Assembly (NCBI GenBank): GCA_037975125.1
Contig: CM075851.1
Coordinates: forward strand, 74,317,487-74,381,486
Direction of reading: 5' to 3'
Source of the DNA: Latrodectus hesperus
Taxonomy: Eukaryota; Arthropoda; Arachnida; Araneae; Theridiidae
Length of the DNA stretch: 64,000 bases
A model generated the notes under the pieces. The model was given only the letters and a program-made list of their open reading frames with translations. It searched no databases and had not been told where the DNA came from. The position numbers and the translations under genes were made by a program. Numbering within the stretch: the stretch's first letter is position 1; the number at the start of each line of letters is the position of its first letter. Shown in pieces: positions 34,801 through 46,900 of the stretch.

Positions 34801-37800
34801 TTTTTCATCTCCTGACAATGGCTAATATTATCATTATTGGCAAAAGTGCCACTCACATCAACATATTTTTATTTGAAGGACACAGATGTAATCTTAAAAA
34901 TATCTCCGCTTAGATGCCACTAAAAAAAGTGAAATATTGAACAAAATCTGATTATTGGGTTGGATTTAAACCCAAACCATACCGACGTAGGAAGCTACAT
35001 ACAATTAACAATAGATGAAAAATAGATGTTTTTCCGAACATACTACGCAAATATAGCACAAACTAATACCCTTCTAAATGGAAGAAAGTATTTCTGCTTT
35101 GCATTCCTAATGATTCATATCATGTTCGACAAAAATATATATATACTTTATGTTTGAATGATTTTAAGCAGCGGAAAATCTTTTCTCCATAGAACTCTAA
35201 TACTAGTTTAATATAATACTTATATAATACCAAAGTCTGTTTGTAAGGCCTAAGTAAGACCAAGAGTAATATACTAGAAACTCGAGAAAATAATGACTTC
35301 AAAATCACATATTTTTATCATATTTTCATTGAGATTAATAAATTTTTCAAAAATAAAATAAAATCTTCACAAAGTTCTGAGAAAACATCATTTCCCAAGA
35401 CTATATTCAAGCATACTCAGACTTATACAATCATCGAGGCCATAAGTAAGATCAGTGAGACTTATGTTAGTTGAATTTAATGTTTCTCAGATAATGGAAA
35501 GCTAGTAATAATTTAAAAATTCAAACTTGTCTATTAATTACTACAAAGATTAAATGTCTATAATGTAAGTAATGAATATTATCGATTTTGTAAAATTTTC
35601 AATTGCTACAAAATATTTACCCTCTTTTAATTAAAAAATTTATTTGCAAATTAAGTGATTTTTATTATTAAAAAATTAAGTGAAATTAAGCATCGATATA
35701 TTTGAATTTCCCGAAAAAGAAAAAAATATTAATACTGTCTAATATTTTTGTGATAATCCTTCAGTTATAACATTTGTATTTAAATATAAAAAATATGTTA
35801 TAATCCATCTCATTAAACAGTTGCAAAGTTTTTTAATATATTGTTTACAAACGATTAAAATTTGAGTATCATCCATGCAGAAAAGTTATACAGAAAAAAT
35901 TTCAACTACGACAACAACTTCTACTGGAGAAAATTGCAATTACTGTGTTTTCGTACATTTCATTTAAATACTATGTGTGATCATTCAAAATGCATTGTTA
36001 TAAAATGGATGGCTTTTTTAATAATCTTTTCAAAAAAATGCTTAGCAGAGATTTATGTGTTTAAGTTTAAGCAAGCTATTTTAAGATTACGAGGAAAATT
36101 GTAATATATATCAATATTAGATTCTGTTACCTTTCCTGATGTACTACTGCGATTGACCAAACTATATATCAAAACAATCAATGTTTATAGGAGTTGATTT
36201 TTAGTTGAATATCAAATATAGATGCATTGAACCATTGAACTTAAATTATGTAAACTGAATTAGAGTTTAATTTACATAAATTACTATCTCCAATTAATTA
36301 CTTCCAAGATCTAAAATATACTATTTTCTTATTTATTTATTTAAAACACAAATTGAAGCTGCATCAAAAGAATTAACATCAAATACCTAAAATTACAACA
36401 AAGATACAGTTATTAAAATTAAAAAATAAATTAATACTTAACCAGCTTTGTTTCTGTAAAACTTTTTAATTGTTTTCAAAAGGTTATCTAGAACATACTT
36501 CACAAAAAGTTAATATTTTTTAAACATATTTTATTGAAGTTACGATAAAATATTAATTTAATATTAACATTCTTATAATAATACATTAAATAACCATTTG
36601 TATAGAAATAATAATTTCAAAATAACAAGGAAAGGAAATCTCTAATGATGAAAATTGCACGTATTCTTAATTCATCCTAGTAATTTATTTTCATTATCTT
36701 CGTTGATTACACAAAAATTATTTCACTTGCGAAGCGTTCAAAAATAAATCACGTAGACACACTCCATTTTTATAAACGTGTATGTTGAAGTGATTTGCAG
36801 CGCCCTCTGTTTGCCATTTTTGTCGCAAATTTTACTAACTGTTACTTCAGAAACCAATTCCCTTTTAACAAGCACTCTTGTGATAAAATCTACTTCATTT
36901 AGCAACACTTTGTGTCAGCTTATGTAATCTGAGATCAATGGTAGTGATAATATATAGAATTTATATTGTTGTGTATATATGTTATTTGTCTATGTGTTTA
37001 TATGTTGTGTATTATCACATTAAAAAGGTATTACATGTATATTTGATGTTATTTTTGTCACTGCAGGGTTGATAATAACTTCATTTTTATTTTCTGAATC
37101 GTAAAGCGCTTTTTTATTAAATAGCGAATGACATTTGAGTGAGTAAGTCGAGACAAGTCTGTCATACTGTAGAATTGTCATTATTATACATAAAGTAAAT
37201 TTAGTGTTAGTGTAATAGAAATAATAAAGATGTGAATATAAGCAAACAGTTCTCTTTTATCGACATTGAAACACATTTCCACACAATTGTAAAATACTCT
37301 TGTGTTTGCAGAAAACTCAATACAAAAAAAAGGCATGCATACAATTTTTAAAGTAGATGCTGCACTGAATGAGTGGACCAATGTTTATGTTAAAGAAAAT
37401 CAAATATGTAGCAGATATCAAAGAAAAATATCAACTCAGAGGATATTTTAAATTTTAGTAAATGTGTTTTCATAGAGACATGATTCTTTGCTATTTTGCT
37501 GACCAAACACGATATTTAAATACTTAATAAAATCATGCAGATTGTTTTTAATTTAAAAAAAATATTTTTTATATCCTCACAATAAAATCTGTACATTCAT
37601 AGATGTTAATTTAACATTTATAAATACAAGTCTATGCAAAGTTATTGCAATTGTAGCAAAATGTATTTAGACACAGAAAACGAGATTATCGCAATAATAT
37701 TTTAGAAATTATGGGTGAGTTTAAAAGAAATTAATTTATGAGTGATTCAAATGAGTTTTTTCTTTAGATGGGTGTTCTTTTCTTAAAAAATTTCAAAAAT

Positions 37801-38627
37801 GTAATCTTGACAATTAAATTTTATTCTTTCGTTTCCATAAAAAAATTTTAAGTTTCTATAAAAGTTTTCAAAGGCAATAAAAGGTTAATAAAATTTTCAT
37901 AATCTATATTTTTTAATTAATTTCAAATATAATTGTCCTTACTTTAATGTTTATTACCGTTAATATTTTTTGAAATAAAATATTTTCAAACACACATTTT
38001 TTATCACACAATTTTTATTGCCAATAACTACTATATATAAACATACAGATAATATGTTTTCGAAGCCATTTAAAATTTATGCCTGCTATAAGAAGAAATG
38101 CGTCAAATATAACTTATCAGATGATACATTTTACGTAATACAGCATCTGTTAAAAAAATCTGAGATAATTTTAACAATAAATTTTACAATACACACTAAG
38201 TCATATGTGAACTTGAGACCACTGTATAGAATCACAATAAAAAAACGAAATACAGAAAATTTCATATTTCGTTCTCGAATTGTTGGAGTTTAGAAAATAA
38301 AAACTAAAAAAAGAATCTCTTATCAAAATGACAAATAGTGACACGAAAAAAAATGCATATGTATTTCTACAGTTAAATGATGCAAAAAAATATTTTACGT
38401 ATATCTACATTATAATTTAAAACATGAGTCACAAGAAAACTTAAATTTTGAAGAAAATTATAATGTTAATATTTTTTATATGACATTAAATTATATCAAA
38501 AAGTAAATAAAAAATAGAGTGTTTAGACTTATAATGTTCCAAGTTCCTATAGATCAATTGGAATTTAAAAGTATAAATTTGTATAAACTAGTATAAATTT
38601 GAAAATATTAACTATTTTGTGTTTTCA
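31871..38627. other. 3' UTR and downstream AT-rich stretch
   Basis: Transcription of the RING gene probably ends within the first kilobase. After that no gene is recognised. A short CT-rich run lies near 33175, and a CTCF-like motif at 36798 is listed separately. Confidence 0.45.
36798..36809 (-). promoter_or_regulatory. CTCF-like core motif
   Basis: CAGCGCCCTCTG, whose complement CAGAGGGCGCTG fits the CTCF core YAGRKGGCGC. CTCF is conserved in arthropods. One short match in 64 kb is weak evidence; the flanking part of the motif is not a good match. Confidence 0.2.
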
Positions 38628-39319
38628 CAAGGTAAACAAGAAAATTCTTGCCGTTTTTAATGATCCAAAAGAAAATGACCAACAGAAAATGAAGCCTAAT
38701 GTTAGTCCTCAAAGTAATCACCAAAGTAATCTATAGACGCAAAGAAATCCGTGAGTGATTGGCGCATGTCTGCTTCATTGGTTAAGGATTTTCCACGAAG
38801 ATGATTGTCCAGGGAAGGGAAGAGGTCATAACCAATTGCTGCGAGTACAGGTCCACAATGACCGTTTGGCCCACTGGTAGCAGCTCATAGTGAACCACTT
38901 GATGACTAGCCTACCAGACACTAGCTTCATCAAAGAGGGACAAATCTCCCGACCTGAATTTGTGAAACCAATATCTTGCCGAACATTCATTTACTACGCT
39001 ATCTCCGAACCCTTGACATTTTCAGTTACTTGATGCAGTAGTTAATACGCCCACTTTGAAGTCGTAAAGCAAGCAACACTGAACGAACTTCTTGGACACT
39101 TCCATTTCTCTTCGGTACTGTACGAGTTATGATTGATGGGTCTGTGAGGTAGACCTACTTTTATAACGACTGATATTCCTACTCTCAACTGGCTGGTGTC
39201 TTTGACCATATCATCACATTATATACTAATTTTCACCACATCACACTCTAAATTTTATACCTATTCTCCTTTCATTGAATGGCAATACGGAAACGAAAAG
39301 AACTTTCTTGTTTACCTAA
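38628..39319 (-). mobile_element. Internally deleted mariner element with both terminal inverted repeats
   Basis: About 690 bp, roughly half the usual ~1.3 kb. The left end carries AGGTAAACAAGAAAATTCTT and the right end, in reverse complement, TTAGGTAAACAAGAAAGTTC, matching over about 20 bp with one mismatch. A TA follows the right end; the left TA has mutated to CA. Minus-strand coding remnants are collinear with a mariner transposase but lack most of the catalytic domain. Confidence 0.9.
38702..39105 (-). pseudogene. mariner transposase pseudogene, N- and C-terminal pieces only
   Basis: Starts MEVSKKFVQCCLLYDFKVGV, the conserved mariner N-terminus, and continues in a broken frame through FGDSVVNE and FRSGDLSLFDE (helix-turn-helix region). 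It then jumps to HYELLPVGQTVIVDLYSQQL from the middle of the transposase. In another frame it jumps to YDLFPSLDNHLRGKSLTNEA and MRQSLTDFFAS at the C-terminus. About 400 of ~1040 coding bases remain, so at least two internal deletions plus frameshifts and stops have occurred. The deleted parts include the region of the first catalytic Asp and the DNAR/PH block. It cannot encode an enzyme, but with both ends it could once have been moved by a complete mariner. Confidence 0.88.
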
Positions 39320-40311
39320 TATAAAATAAATGGTAAAAAAATAAGTTGAACCAGTTAAAATATCAGAAAAAGATACCACCGGTTATCAGAACGTTTGCTG
39401 TAAAAGAACTAAAAAATAATACAAATTTCTCAACAGACGAGTCAATAAATATTTCTTATTTTAGAGGCAATGAGTAAAGAAAACTTTTTTCACAAGGAAA
39501 TCCTTACTGCGAAACATAGATTTTTCATAAAACTCTGAAAATTTTAACATTAAATAAAAATATGAATGGCTAAAAATTACCTAAAAAAATTGAAAAGGAC
39601 AGGAAAAATAGAAAATAATAATAAAATTTCCTTAATATCACAAAAAAATAAATGTAATATGGTTTAATGAAATTCAAAAATTTTAAAACTTAATTATAAG
39701 TATGCTAAATAAATATAAGCGTCCTGAACTAATCATTTTAAACAACAACTGATGAAAAGAATTTGCTTAAACTTTTAAACACCTATAGAATTTAGAGATA
39801 GAGTATTCTAATAACAAAAGTTAATTCATTATTTTGAAACTAAATGATTGTATTTAGAGTTTGAAGGAAACTGATTATATACTGAATCAGATATAAAAAA
39901 ATCCTCAGTAATTTCACATCTTTAAATTAATTATCCTGCGGGAAAATACTTATCTTAGTACAACTTTATTATCTCAAATAAAGTTATAAAGCTTTAAATA
40001 ATCAACAGAATTATCGATATTATATTATACAAAAGAAAAGCTAGAAAAAATGTTGAAAAAAATTAGGAGAACTTTATTTACATTTCATCATAGCTGGTTA
40101 CAATGTTTTTGTCTAGATTTAAAATAATTAATAAATATTAATGTATCAATGTCTTTTAATAAAATTGAAAATTTTGAAAGATCACAGAAAGAAAGTTATT
40201 TTCTATAGATAATTAAAATACTATACACTATAAACGTAAATAATGTTCAACTAAATTATAAAATGTGTGTGTTTTAAAAATATGTAATAGTTAAAAAATA
40301 TTTTTACTTAA
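39320..40311. other. AT-rich intergenic stretch
   Basis: Nothing recognised. Confidence 0.5.
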
Positions 40312-40445
40312 TTCAATTTGGGGATTTGAGTCTCACATCGGGCGGGGATGTTTGTAGTGGTTCCGAATCCTCTTAAAATGATAGGTCTTAGTCTAATTAG
40401 CCCTCTGGTGTCAAAAGATGACCGCTGAGCAACAAGCAAAACAAA
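40312..40445 (+). mobile_element. 5'-truncated tRNA-derived SINE copy 3
   Basis: Starts around box B (GGGGATTTGAGTCTCAC) and runs through GGGGATGTTTGTAGTGGTTC, CGAATCC, GTCTAATTAGCCCTCTGGTG and GATGACCGCTGAGCAACAAG to the tail. The body is close to the copy at 52251-52425, but the tRNA-like head upstream of box B is missing or unrecognisable. Confidence 0.92.
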
Positions 40446-43400
40446 TTTACCACTCTTGAAAATTATTCACACTTACAGTTTATGCAAATAAAAAGTACCG
40501 ACTGAAATTCTATAGTTACATTTTATGATTTTTGTGAAATAATTATTTATAATTTTGGTTGTAAAATAAATACATATATAATGAAATTTGAGTGCATACA
40601 CAGAAGAGTTTAAAAAAAATATAAAATATTTCGTTTTCATTAATTTTCTATAAATTTAATTCTTGTAACTCAAAAACATAACAAAATCATTCCTACACGC
40701 TTTTAACGAGGAATAATTAGTTTACGGATGTGTAGCAGATAAAAAGTAATATCAAATATATTGATCATTGTTTTGGTTTTTTTTTATAAATCAAAAAAAC
40801 AAAACGTTAGGAAATCAGTTTAATTCTTTGAAAAGAAAAACTTGAAATATAAATACTAGTAGCGTGAATGAAATATAAATGATGAATGAATATAATGAAA
40901 AAAAAGCTTGAATGAAATATAAATAAAAGTAGAAAACGTATAAATTGCAGGACATTCTTTTCATATGAAAAGTTTCCATTCACATTTAAAAGTACGCTTA
41001 TAGTACCAAACATTTTCGCAGGATTATTGCGAAATGATTCGTATCAAGACATTCTTTTTTCATCACTTCACACTATACCACACAAGCATTAAAAACGCGA
41101 GTTATTAATTTGAGTGAGACAACTGTGTCATCACACTCTGTTTTAAGTTGTACTTTCCATGTTTAACAGTCCAAATTACATAAAATAAGATTTGAAGCTT
41201 TTCGTTGTACATACGAAAACGAAACAGAAGAGGACTTATTTCGAGAAAACCAAGCCCATATGTTTCAAAATGACACTGTGTCCTTAATGTGTGAAATTGG
41301 CCAAGTGAAACAGGCAAGCTAGGAAAGCAACGCAAAACTGGGAAAGCTAGTTCCAATCTTAAAATATATATATTAATTAAATATAAACATTTCTATTTTT
41401 AAAGGAATGACATTTTCACTGTTCAAAAAGGAAAAGACAACGATAAATTTCACTGTAAAAAGACAACGATGCTGTGTTTAGTTTGGTTGTTCGACAATGA
41501 TTTTAAATTGACCTACAATTATGCGATATAATTCCGGGGATTCAGAATTATGTAAATTTTCAAGCAATGCATTTCGCATCGTTTACATAATTCAATGCAT
41601 TGCGTCCAACTTACAATTTATCTACTTTGCTTATAAGGAGTTCATGGTACATCATTTTTCCCTGTCACACAAAGTATATAAAGTATGAAAATTATATTCT
41701 AAATATAAAGAAAAATTGCAATGAAATGAAAACATATGATAGCTTGTCATCCTATTAAATCTTTTGTCATTCCAAATGAGACATTAAAAAAACGTGGAAC
41801 ATTTTAAAGTAGAAAAATTAGTAGTTTGGCTAAAGAATAAAAGTTTTATTTCAATCTTTTAATCATAGCTTTTTTTTTTGGTGTGTCGTATTGAAGTATT
41901 TAGTTTTGATGAAACAGAAATAGTTCAAATAGTTAACGGAGAATCATTCAATCCAAAAAATTATGCATAACTAAAACAAACTGTTGATAAATCAAGCCAA
42001 ATAAAAAGGTTGTAGTAAACAAAATTATTTTAAAACAAAGTGTTCATTCTATTTTATTTAGAACATTATATTTTTAATGATTATGATTGCTTATGTCAAT
42101 CAGTTGACTTTTAAAGCTGCTGAAAATCAGTAGATCAAAAATCAAAGCACGTGGTTTTAAATCTTTAATAAAACAGACGCATTATTTTTTTAATAAGGAA
42201 TGTTGGTTAAATATCCTTTTCTAGATTCTGTAGATGTGTGACACATATTCAATCTTAATAAATAACCTGAAATTGTGACTAACAATCTTAGGTCATCAAC
42301 ATACATGAAGATTGGAATCATTCTGACTCTATACAGAAAAGAAACACGTATCCATATGAATGCAATGAAGTATCCACAAATAGTAGTTACATTTTTTGCT
42401 TATATTCGTATTTATAATATCATGTGTGTTTAGTTACAATAAAATATTTATCTTGTGGGGGAATCATTTATCTCTAAAACACCACACACAACAGAATTAT
42501 AAAACTAATGAAATTATACATCCAGTAAAATAATGGGTCCCCCTTTTGAAAAAGATATGTTGAACTTTATGAACAATTATGTACAAAAACTGCTTACCAT
42601 TTTTATCTATACAAATTGCTTAATCTCTCTCTGCAAATTGCAATCTCTGTAAAATAAACTTTGGTAAGATAATAATTCAAATTCAAAATCAGAATATTGA
42701 AATTATTTCAGAAATTACTCACGATGACTTATAAAAAAATTACTTAGTTTACAATTTATAGAAAATTGTTGCAGGTAAAGCAGCACCATCTACCATGATA
42801 TAGTTATCAAAAAAATATAAACACCATAGTCTTCCATTCAGCTTACAAATATTTAACATAATCCTTTACCAATATATTAGCAAAATACAAAATTTCAGAA
42901 ATCAGCTAAATTCTGCCTGCTGAATCTTTATTCGTTGACATAAGTTTTCTAAATTAAAAGAAAAGAAAGATTTTGGTTATCAAAAAAATGGTCCTAAACT
43001 TCAATAGTTTATTCCATGAAAAGGACTATAAATTCAAATGAAAAGCAGAATTATATAGACAATAATAAGATTTCCAAATATAAGAATAACTGTAACTAAA
43101 TATTAAGAGGTTTCGCTTACAAACGATTGCCTGCATTGAGGAGTTTAGATTTGGTTTTAAATAATTAATAAAAGCAATTATGTCTCACTGAGTTGTTATT
43201 CAAACTACCATTAGTAATGCTTGTGTTAAAATTCTTTGCAACTAACGTTTCAATTATGTTTTTTATATGAAATGAGATGCCAAATCAATTATTCTTTTAG
43301 CAGAAAATTTTAATCAAATTTATTTAGAGCAATCACCAATACATAATTGAATTTTCAGTCAACTCTGAAAACTGTTTCGAGAGGAGATTTTATCTTTACA

Positions 43401-43645
43401 ATGATTATATTTCTAATTAACCAATTAGATTATTTAAAGTTTTGCATAATTATACCTACAAAATATGAATTTTTTTATTATTTATGTAAATAAAATAATG
43501 TACTTTAATTACAATCATGAATAATTCCTTAGTTATGAAATCTTAGTTAAAAATTGTATGTATACCATAAAAATGAAACTTTTATTGGCTAAGGTCATAA
43601 GAAATTTAAAAAAATAATGATTCCCTTATCTTTCATAGTTTAAAA
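40446..43645. other. AT-rich intergenic stretch
   Basis: Nothing recognised; the small open frames on the minus strand near 40800-41350 look random. Confidence 0.5.
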
Positions 43646-43914
43646 CAATGATTCTCAATCGTGTTGTGGCTACCAAATTTTAGAAATGTATAAAATTTAC
43701 AATGCTTTTATTTTATTACGAGTAAAGTAATAAACGTAATGTGTTTTTGATAATACATATTACATTACTTCATTTTGCATTCAAAATTATTAATATAAGC
43801 TATTTTACACTGTGTCTTACAGATAAGTAAACAATTTTTAAACTTATCTTTGTATGCCGTCAAATTTTGAAAGTGGTAAAATTGTGCCACTACAAAAAAG
43901 GTTGAGAATCACTG
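43646..43914. mobile_element. hAT-type MITE (CAGTGATTCTCAACC ends)
   Basis: A 269-bp element without coding capacity. The left end reads CAATGATTCTCAATC and the right end, in reverse complement, CAGTGATTCTCAACC, the widespread hAT terminal consensus. Arms continue with TTGTGGC against TAGTGGC. The flanking octamers GTTTAAAA and GTGTTAAG agree at five of eight positions, compatible with a decayed 8-bp target duplication. No transposase source is present in the window. Confidence 0.82.
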
Positions 43915-46900
43915 GTGTTAAGGGAAAGAACACACTTTAAAGGAAATTCTCTAATCAGGAAAAATACTAATTAAGAAAAAAGTCAACTTTAAATCGTTTA
44001 AATATGTGCACACACATTAATATTTATTTTATTTCAGAACGAAAGAAAAACAGCAAAGATAAACGATTGTAAGGATATGGAACTTACAAAAGCAAAATAC
44101 GTATTACCTGAGAAATAAGGAAATAACAAAATGACATTGTATTTTATTATGTATATTTAATGAAAAAACATTTAATGAAATTAAAAAGTGAATATAAGCT
44201 GATATACACTTAAAAATCCTGCTATTATCCCTATTTTATTTATCAAAATTATGAAACAAATGTAACTAAAATATTCGTCGGAATTAAAAAAAATAACATG
44301 AAAAATTTATTTAGTAATCAAAACTAGTGTTTTTGTTTTTCAATATATTTTGAACTAAGTGTCTTTATTGAAGAACTCAATATTTTTCTCTTTGTAAAGA
44401 GAAAAACAAATTTCTTCTACAACTAAACATCAAAAAAAATCTATACATCGACAAATAATGATTAGAAGACGAATATGAAGTACTTCTTACTTTATACATC
44501 ATCGAAAATTATTCTATTGATTAGGAAATTAATATTTCCTATATGCGCATAAAAAACATACTCGAATTACCCTTTCAAAGATTTTTGTGGTAAGTGCTTA
44601 AATTTCTGAGAGGGGAATTAATTTCCATTTCCGAAATGCTTTTATGTGAGAGTGCAAGAAAATCGACTCTCACATCCTGCATATTTAGAATACCTAATGA
44701 AGTCTATCTCTCGTGTAAAGTTCCATTTCCTTTTTCGAGATCAAGTTTCTTAAGTTCAAAAGAAGTAAGGTTGATGAACGGTAAGCAGATTGGAGCGAAT
44801 ATTGAAAGCTCGATTTTAAGGAAAAGTTAAAATAACAAAAATAAAAAGTTGCCTAACTAAGCTTAAGTTTTAATATATTCAGCAAAAGCATAAGACCTTA
44901 TAGTTTCTTATTAAAAATCTTACGCAATACATGATCTAAATTCATTTTATTTTATTTTATTTACAGAAAAAGTACAAAAAATTTAATTGATTTAAAGCAT
45001 ATTTTTAGAAAAATTGGAATCAAAGGTGTTTGGTGAATTGAGGATGAATATTTTAAACGAGACTAATTTATTATCGGACCAATTATTGCAGAAAATATGG
45101 TTAAAATTATATGAGAATGACTCCTGAATTGCTAATGTTTCGCTTTGAAAAATATTGTTGTAGTTAATACAACAAAAATTTTGTGATAAATTGTGATTTC
45201 ATGTTTGTAAACCACTATAGCAAAATTACTTTTATTATTCTGTCAAACTACCTACTACCATTGTTAACCTATTGAATATTATTAAAATGTATTAGTAAAT
45301 TAAAATACTTTAATAAAAGTAGGAATAATGTAGAATATAAAAATTATACAGCCAGAAGTTTTTCAAATGAAGATATTCGCACTGAATACAAAAAAAAAAC
45401 GTAGATATCTTTCTGAAAATTAGATAAGTAAATATTGTTTCGCAAGTCTCTAATTAAGAAGGATAATTGAAATTATACTGTTATAGCTACTAATCATAAA
45501 CATTCTGACAGTAAAACTTGAGTATTATTGTTTAATAAAGATCACATCCATATTTAAAAGGTAAGAAAATATTATGAACAAAAATGACAATGAAACTAAG
45601 CAATAAAAATTAATTACAATTTTTCGATCATTTTTGAAAAGTAAATTATAGTAAAAGTTCGGGGAGTTACTAGTTTACACGTAATAGTAAAACATTTGAT
45701 CTTTAGTAAATGATGTATTATATTGTTTTTAATATTCTATTTCTTTGCTTAAAACACGGGAAGAAGAAAACATCAACTTGTTTATTTTCGGCGTAGTGCT
45801 AAAATATATAATGTCTCATCATTGTATCATTTTCAACAGTAAATTTAGTAATAAAAATTAAGTTTTTCCAAATAATGCACCACGTGCCAAATAAATTTCA
45901 AAATATTCTACTATGACAACAGTGCAGGTTTAAAAATTCGAATTATATTTGTATTATTTCAACTTCAATGTTAAAAGTGGTAAAAACTAAATTTTACCAA
46001 TAGTTTCCAAATTGCCTAATGATTATAAAATACAACGTTCCTTAACTGTTCACAGGAGGCTACGGACACAAATGATTGATGAGAGATAAACAGTTATATA
46101 TAATATATAACTCACATGTATTTGCCAGTGTTCGACAGGATTGATATTTACAATTGTGCTTGTTTTTTGTAACTTTTTAACAATTTATTAGAACAATTTC
46201 CTTACAAATAAAGCAAATTTATTTGATTCAATAAAATAAAAATTTACCACATTTAAAGTACTTACATTTAACCCGAAAACAAGAGTCATTTGGAGAAATC
46301 CATCTCTCTAATCTATATATAACTCTTTTTTTCTTTTCTTTATTTCAGCTTACTCAATCTTAACACTCGCATGAAAAACAAAAAATTATGGCAACCCTTA
46401 GGCACTAAACATCAAAGCTTAATTTTTATAAACATCAAAGCTTAATAAAAATTCTATATTTATATATAAAAAAAGGCAGAGATAGGATTTAAAAACAGTT
46501 ATAATGAATAAATTAACCTGTTTGTTACATTTGGCGTGTCAGAACATCAAGTACTTTTTTGTCAGAAGTTTAATAAAGATGCCCTGATACGTCCCGTAGT
46601 ATTGATAGCTTTAATTAATCTCATTATAATGTTGCAGTATTCAATCACGAATATACTATGAAATAAAGGAATTTTCACGCAAAGTTCATTGCTACAGAAT
46701 ATCCAAAGTATCAAGTTCCAAATTAAAATATTTTTTAAACAGGTGTGTACATACAGGATTAAAATATCATTTTATAAAAATTCTCTAAGAGAAATAATTA
46801 TAAATAAAAGATTAATTAAATTTAATTTCACTAAAAATGTTCCGCTATTCAATGAATGTAACATCTTAATTGGTTAAATTGTTCTCTTGAAAATTATATA

